From Balneolales bacterium (GTDB lineage Bacteria; Bacteroidota; Rhodothermia; Balneolales; Natronogracilivirgulaceae): a DNA stretch of 9,602 nucleotides. Both the position numbers and the translations under genes were made by a program. A model generated the notes under the pieces. It was not told the origin of the DNA, searched no databases, and saw nothing but the letters and a program-made list of their open reading frames with translations. The stretch is taken from assembly GCA_007131535.1 (NCBI GenBank), contig SLQI01000332.1:1-9602 (forward strand), given 5' to 3'. This document shows, in pieces, positions 7,601 through 9,602 of this stretch (within the stretch, counting starts at the first letter, position 1; each line of letters begins with the position of its first letter).

Positions 7601-8410
7601 GACGTTGCACTCAGCAACTTTGGAAAGTTGCTGAATAAACGGACGCATTTCCTTGGAACCCAGCGAACAGTTCAGGCCAATGCTGAGCAGGTTCGGGGTG
7701 TGGGAAACGGAGATATAAAATGCTTCGGTCGTTTGACCGGAAAGCGTACGGCCACTTTTGTCCACAATCGTACCGGAAATCATCACCGGCAGGCCTTCGC
7801 CGTGGTTCTCTTCGTAGTCGTAGAGAGCGTGGATCGCAGCTTTGGCGTTAAGGGTATCGAATATCGTTTCGAGCAGGATGATGTCCACGCCACCCTTAGC
7901 CAGCGCTTCTATTTGCTGGTAGTAACTTTCACGTACTTCATCAAAATCGGTAGCACGATAACCGGGATCGTTAACATCCGGAGAAATAGATAGTGTTTTA
8001 TTTGTAGGACCAATAGCTCCGGCGACGAACCGCGGTTTATCCGGATTCTTTTGGGTGTATTCGTCTGCCGCTTCTCTGGCTAATTTAGCCGACTCGATAT
8101 TCAGCTCATCTACAAGGTCTTCCATGTCGTAATCAGCCTGAGCGATGGTTGTGGAGCTGAACGTATTTGTCGCTATGATATCTGAACCGGCCTCGAGCCA
8201 CTGACGGTGGATATCCTTAATGATATCGGGTTTTGTAATGCTCAGAAGGTCATTATTGCCTTGAAGATCCGAGCTGTAATCTTTAAATCGTTCTCCGCGG
8301 TAATCTTCTTCAGTTAGTTTGTGTTTCTGAATCATGGTACCCATGGCTCCATCGAGCACCATAATTCGTTCTTTCAGTATATTTTTAAGTTGGTCTAATT
8401 TGTTAGACAT
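4676..8410 (-). CDS. metH: Cobalamin-dependent methionine synthase (5-methyltetrahydrofolate-homocysteine methyltransferase)
   Basis: MetH transfers the methyl group of 5-methyltetrahydrofolate through enzyme-bound cobalamin to homocysteine, giving methionine, in the cytoplasm. The 1244 residues contain all modules in the standard order. The homocysteine domain (about 10-330) has zinc ligands Cys248 in GLNCSLG and Cys311/Cys312 in GGCCGTTPEH. The pterin domain is about 350-610 (INIGERTNVTGS-like start, here VNIGERTNVTGS). The cobalamin cap and Rossmann domains (about 660-890) carry GDVHDIGKN, with His760 as the lower axial ligand. The reactivation domain (about 910-1225) has PFFQTW at 951-956 and RPAPGYPACPEH from Arg1137, which binds AdoMet. 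The length is close to the 1227 residues of E. coli MetH; an extra acidic tail (about 20 residues) follows the last conserved segment. The start is ATG at 8410 with no obvious Shine-Dalgarno. The gene appears monocistronic, ending at the terminator at 4612-4649. Confidence 0.98.
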   Translation of the reverse strand: MSNKLDQLKNILKERIMVLDGAMGTMIQKHKLTEEDYRGERFKDYSSDLQGNNDLLSITKPDIIKDIHRQWLEAGSDIIATNTFSSTTIAQADYDMEDLVDELNIESAKLAREAADEYTQKNPDKPRFVAGAIGPTNKTLSISPDVNDPGYRATDFDEVRESYYQQIEALAKGGVDIILLETIFDTLNAKAAIHALYDYEENHGEGLPVMISGTIVDKSGRTLSGQTTEAFYISVSHTPNLLSIGLNCSLGSKEMRPFIQQLSKVAECNVSLYPNAGLPNEFGEYDETAEFMADQIKGYAEEGFINIVGGCCGTTPEHLKAMADVASTLEPREIPEHPPNMRLSGLEPFIYKEGDVFVNIGERTNVTGSKRFERLIKEEEYEEALSVALEQVENGAQVIDVNLDEGMIESDQVMKQFLNLIAAEPDISKVPVMVDSSKFDVVEAGLKCLQGKCIVNSISLKNGPEEFKQQARTCLKYGAAVTVMAFDEEGQADNYERRIEICERAYKILTEEVGFPAQDIIFDPNILTVATGIDEHNNYAVDFINATKWIKENLPLAKVSGGVSNISFSFRGNNPVREAMHSAFLYHAIKAGLDMGIVNAGQIEVYDDIDKELLEKVEAVLLNKHEGATEELVDFAETYKQEAQDESKKDEWRELPVEKRLEHALLKGIVSHIVEDTEEARQKYDSPLDVIEGPLMDGMNVVGDLFGEGKMFLPQVVKSARVMKKSVAHLIPYIEEEKKQQENNEPQAKVLLATVKGDVHDIGKNIVSVVLSCNNYEVVDMGVMQPCEDILEKAREEKVDVIGLSGLITPSLDEMVHVAKEMEKANFTVPLLIGGATTSRIHTAVKIAPNYSHPVVHVLDASRSVPVVSNLISEKTRDEFAAKIDAEYAELRENHANRKQTKNYLSLEEARANRAPIEWEGYNPPKPNKLGVMKFEDYPLEEIYEYIDWTPFFQTWQLKGKYPKILEDKEVGEEAKKLFDDASAMLDDIIKNKKLTAKAVCGLFPANAVGDSVEIYKDESRGEVLKTFHMLRQQTEKRKGQPNLSLADFVAPKETGLEDYMGGFAVTTGIGIEKMLEEYEKDNDDYKSIMLKAIADRLAEAFAELMHAKVRQEFWGYQPKESLSNEDLIKEKYTGIRPAPGYPACPEHTEKRTLFDLMNVEDNAGIELTESFAMYPASSVSGFYFSHPESKYFSLGNIHKDQVADYAERKGMSIEEAERWLAPNIDYEGSAEEVANNAEEEMAK

Positions 8411-8444
8411 TAAACAACGTTGGTTTGTTCAAATTTACTTACAT

Positions 8445-8493
8445 GCCAATCGTGCCAAAGAACATCGCGCACCTGTTCACGTGGTGAATTGGC
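8445..8493 (-). promoter_or_regulatory. Possible structured 5' leader of metH
   Basis: On the minus strand an outer helix can form between GCCAAT (8488-8493) and ATTGGC (8445-8450). Inside it CACC (8483-8486) can pair with GGTG (8470-8473), or GTGC (8469-8472) can pair with GCAC (8452-8455). The two inner helices share bases 8470-8472 and are mutually exclusive, as in switching leaders. I do not recognise the conserved core of a cobalamin, SAM-I, SAM-II or SAH riboswitch. The helices are short, so chance is a serious alternative. Confidence 0.2.
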
Positions 8494-8496
8494 TCG

Positions 8497-8504
8497 CAAA
8501 GGTA
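8497..8504 (-). promoter_or_regulatory. Bacteroidota-like -7 promoter element for metH
   Basis: The minus strand reads TACCTTTG at 8497-8504, matching the TAnnTTTG -7 consensus known for Bacteroidota primary-sigma promoters. Transcription would start near 8490, giving a metH leader of about 80 bases. A matching TTTG -33 element is not evident, so the call is weak. Confidence 0.3.
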
Positions 8505-8642
8505 ACTAATATAAGAATTATCAGGCGCTTTTCATTTCGTTTGCTGATCACATTAAACTGATTCGCATTGGTGATCATCACAGCATAATTAACGAGCTGT
8601 TACAAATATGTTGCGTGCATTTATGCTATTTGCGCACGCAGC
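8505..8642. other. Upstream part of the metH/bPH2 intergenic region, with short inverted repeats
   Basis: The full gap between the bPH2 stop and the metH start is 8411-8642, and no gene is seen in it. TGATCAC at 8545-8551 and GTGATCA at 8571-8577 form a 7-base inverted pair, each containing the palindrome TGATCA; they lie about 135-165 bases upstream of metH and could be an operator. The hairpin nearest the bPH2 gene is listed separately. Confidence 0.3.
8612..8640 (-). terminator. Hairpin just after the bPH2 gene, weak terminator candidate
   Basis: TGCGTGC at 8612-8618 and GCACGCA at 8634-8640 are perfect complements over 7 bases with a 15-base loop. Read on the minus strand, the hairpin starts two bases after the bPH2 stop codon (8643-8645). 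No proper T-tract follows, so termination is uncertain; it may be a 3'-end stabiliser. Confidence 0.3.
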
Positions 8643-9602
8643 TTATGTCCTTGCTTCTGCGACTTTAGTGGATTGAGATTTTCTGCGTTCTACCAGCCAA
8701 TTGATAAATGCTGAACGGTAGGAAAGATCCAGCTCATCCACCGTAAAGGTAGAACCACTGCTACCGGAGGCTACCGTTGCACTGACCGATATCAGATCAC
8801 GCCGTCGCTGAAAAAAGGTACTGCTGGTATCGGCCGATTGTATCCGGTATTTTTTGATGAAAGCGGTAGTTCGTGCAAGGCGTCGGAATCTCATGATTAA
8901 GGTTTTGTCGGTGGAGCCGATTCGTGCGTCTTTATGGCGCAATACGCCCCATAGTATAGCAGGAAGAATCAAGCCGAGCAGATAATAACCTCCGGCTGAG
9001 GCCAGTGTAATGATTCCGGAGATGATGAGCACCGGAAGTGAAGTTTTAATCATATAGCGAATAACGGCTCTCGGCGGAGGTTTAGTAAGATCAGCAGTAT
9101 CTGCATATTCCGGTACCATCTCTTCAATAAATTCATTGATCCGGCTGCGGTGGATCAGCGGAAACAACACCGTGCTTTGCCCCCCTTCGTCTCCGTATCC
9201 GGCGCTTTCCACATAAAGAGTGGCATAGCCGAAAGGCTGGCGCAAAATCCCTTCAACGATTCGAACGGCCTGAATGCGTTTGTAGGGGATGGTCATGGTC
9301 TTGCGCTCAAACAGTCCCCGCTGGATGATCAGTTCATCCTTCTTCTTACTAACAGTAAAGCCGGCAAAGCGGATGAGGGTACCTAACAGGGCCAGCAGCC
9401 AGGCCAGAATCACCATAATAATAGCGGCAGCAATCAGGATTTGGGTGCCGCTCTGGGCCGCCTGTTCAACGAATGCTTCAATCTCAGACTCTGAAACCAC
9501 ATGATCGGCCTGAGCGAATATCGTACCCAGAATAGAAAGTACAACCCCGAAACTGCCCGAGGTGGAAGCTGCAATTAACAGGTGTTTCCGGGAAATGTAG
9601 CG
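8643..9602 (-). CDS. YdbT-like membrane protein with bacterial PH (bPH2) domains, C-terminal part
   Basis: The frame is open from the right window edge to TAA at 8643-8645, giving 319 visible residues; the true start lies outside. A GTG at 9498-9500 could be mistaken for a start, but the in-frame sequence upstream (RYISRKHLLIAASTS and onward) looks like the conserved inter-domain segment of YdbT-type proteins, so I treat the gene as truncated. Visible residues about 7-31 and 55-82 are hydrophobic membrane segments. Residues about 83-166 form one bPH2 domain (RGLF-x8-P-x2-RIQAV and R-x-PFGYATL-x-V-x-SAG). About 186-221 is another membrane hairpin, and about 224-296 a second bPH2 domain (KKYRIQSADTS, QRRRDL, ASGSSGS). 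The family is widespread and of unclear function in bacteria. It lies upstream of metH on the same strand, with a 232-base gap, so co-transcription is doubtful. Confidence 0.85.
   Translation of the reverse strand, partial: RYISRKHLLIAASTSGSFGVVLSILGTIFAQADHVVSESEIEAFVEQAAQSGTQILIAAAIIMVILAWLLALLGTLIRFAGFTVSKKKDELIIQRGLFERKTMTIPYKRIQAVRIVEGILRQPFGYATLYVESAGYGDEGGQSTVLFPLIHRSRINEFIEEMVPEYADTADLTKPPPRAVIRYMIKTSLPVLIISGIITLASAGGYYLLGLILPAILWGVLRHKDARIGSTDKTLIMRFRRLARTTAFIKKYRIQSADTSSTFFQRRRDLISVSATVASGSSGSTFTVDELDLSYRSAFINWLVERRKSQSTKVAEART

Overview
This is a bacterial chromosomal window of moderate GC. It most resembles the Bacteroidota/Rhodothermota/Balneolota group, and Balneolota is my tentative guess. 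The reasons are secreted TPR-CHAT proteins, genes without clear Shine-Dalgarno sites, a TAnnTTTG-type promoter element before metH, and acidic proteins. The assignment is inference; there is no rRNA or other marker in the window.

Layout from left to right. (1) 1-300, minus: the N-terminal 100 residues of a secreted TPR protein, cut by the window edge. (2) 529-648, plus: an unannotated 39-residue acidic peptide gene with a promoter-like sequence upstream and a 15-bp hairpin downstream. (3) 943-3888, minus: a complete 981-residue protein with a signal peptide, at least eight TPRs and a C-terminal CHAT caspase-like protease domain with an intact His/Cys dyad. (4) 4414-4548, plus: a second unannotated acidic peptide gene (44 residues) with a good ribosome binding site. 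(5) 4612-4649: a strong bidirectional terminator. (6) 4676-8410, minus: full-length cobalamin-dependent methionine synthase (metH), with a possibly structured leader upstream. (7) 8643-9602, minus: the C-terminal 319 residues of a YdbT-like bacterial PH-domain (bPH2) membrane protein that continues past the right edge.

The left half holds the main interest. The partial protein at the left edge is a paralogue of the complete TPR-CHAT protein (28 of 68 identical residues, ungapped). Each of the two genes has a tiny acidic-peptide gene divergently placed upstream of its start. The two peptides share a short hydrophobic and aromatic N-terminal core ending in L-x-P-x3-D-E, followed by an Asp/Glu-rich tail. 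The window therefore appears to contain two tandem copies of a two-gene module, acidic micropeptide plus divergent secreted TPR-CHAT protease. The peptide could be a substrate, an activator or an inhibitor of the protease; the sequence does not say which. One puzzle is that the proteases look exported while the peptides have no signal sequence.

The right half is housekeeping. MetH makes methionine from homocysteine, and the bPH2 protein is a membrane protein of unclear role. Neither has an evident link to the peptide/CHAT modules.
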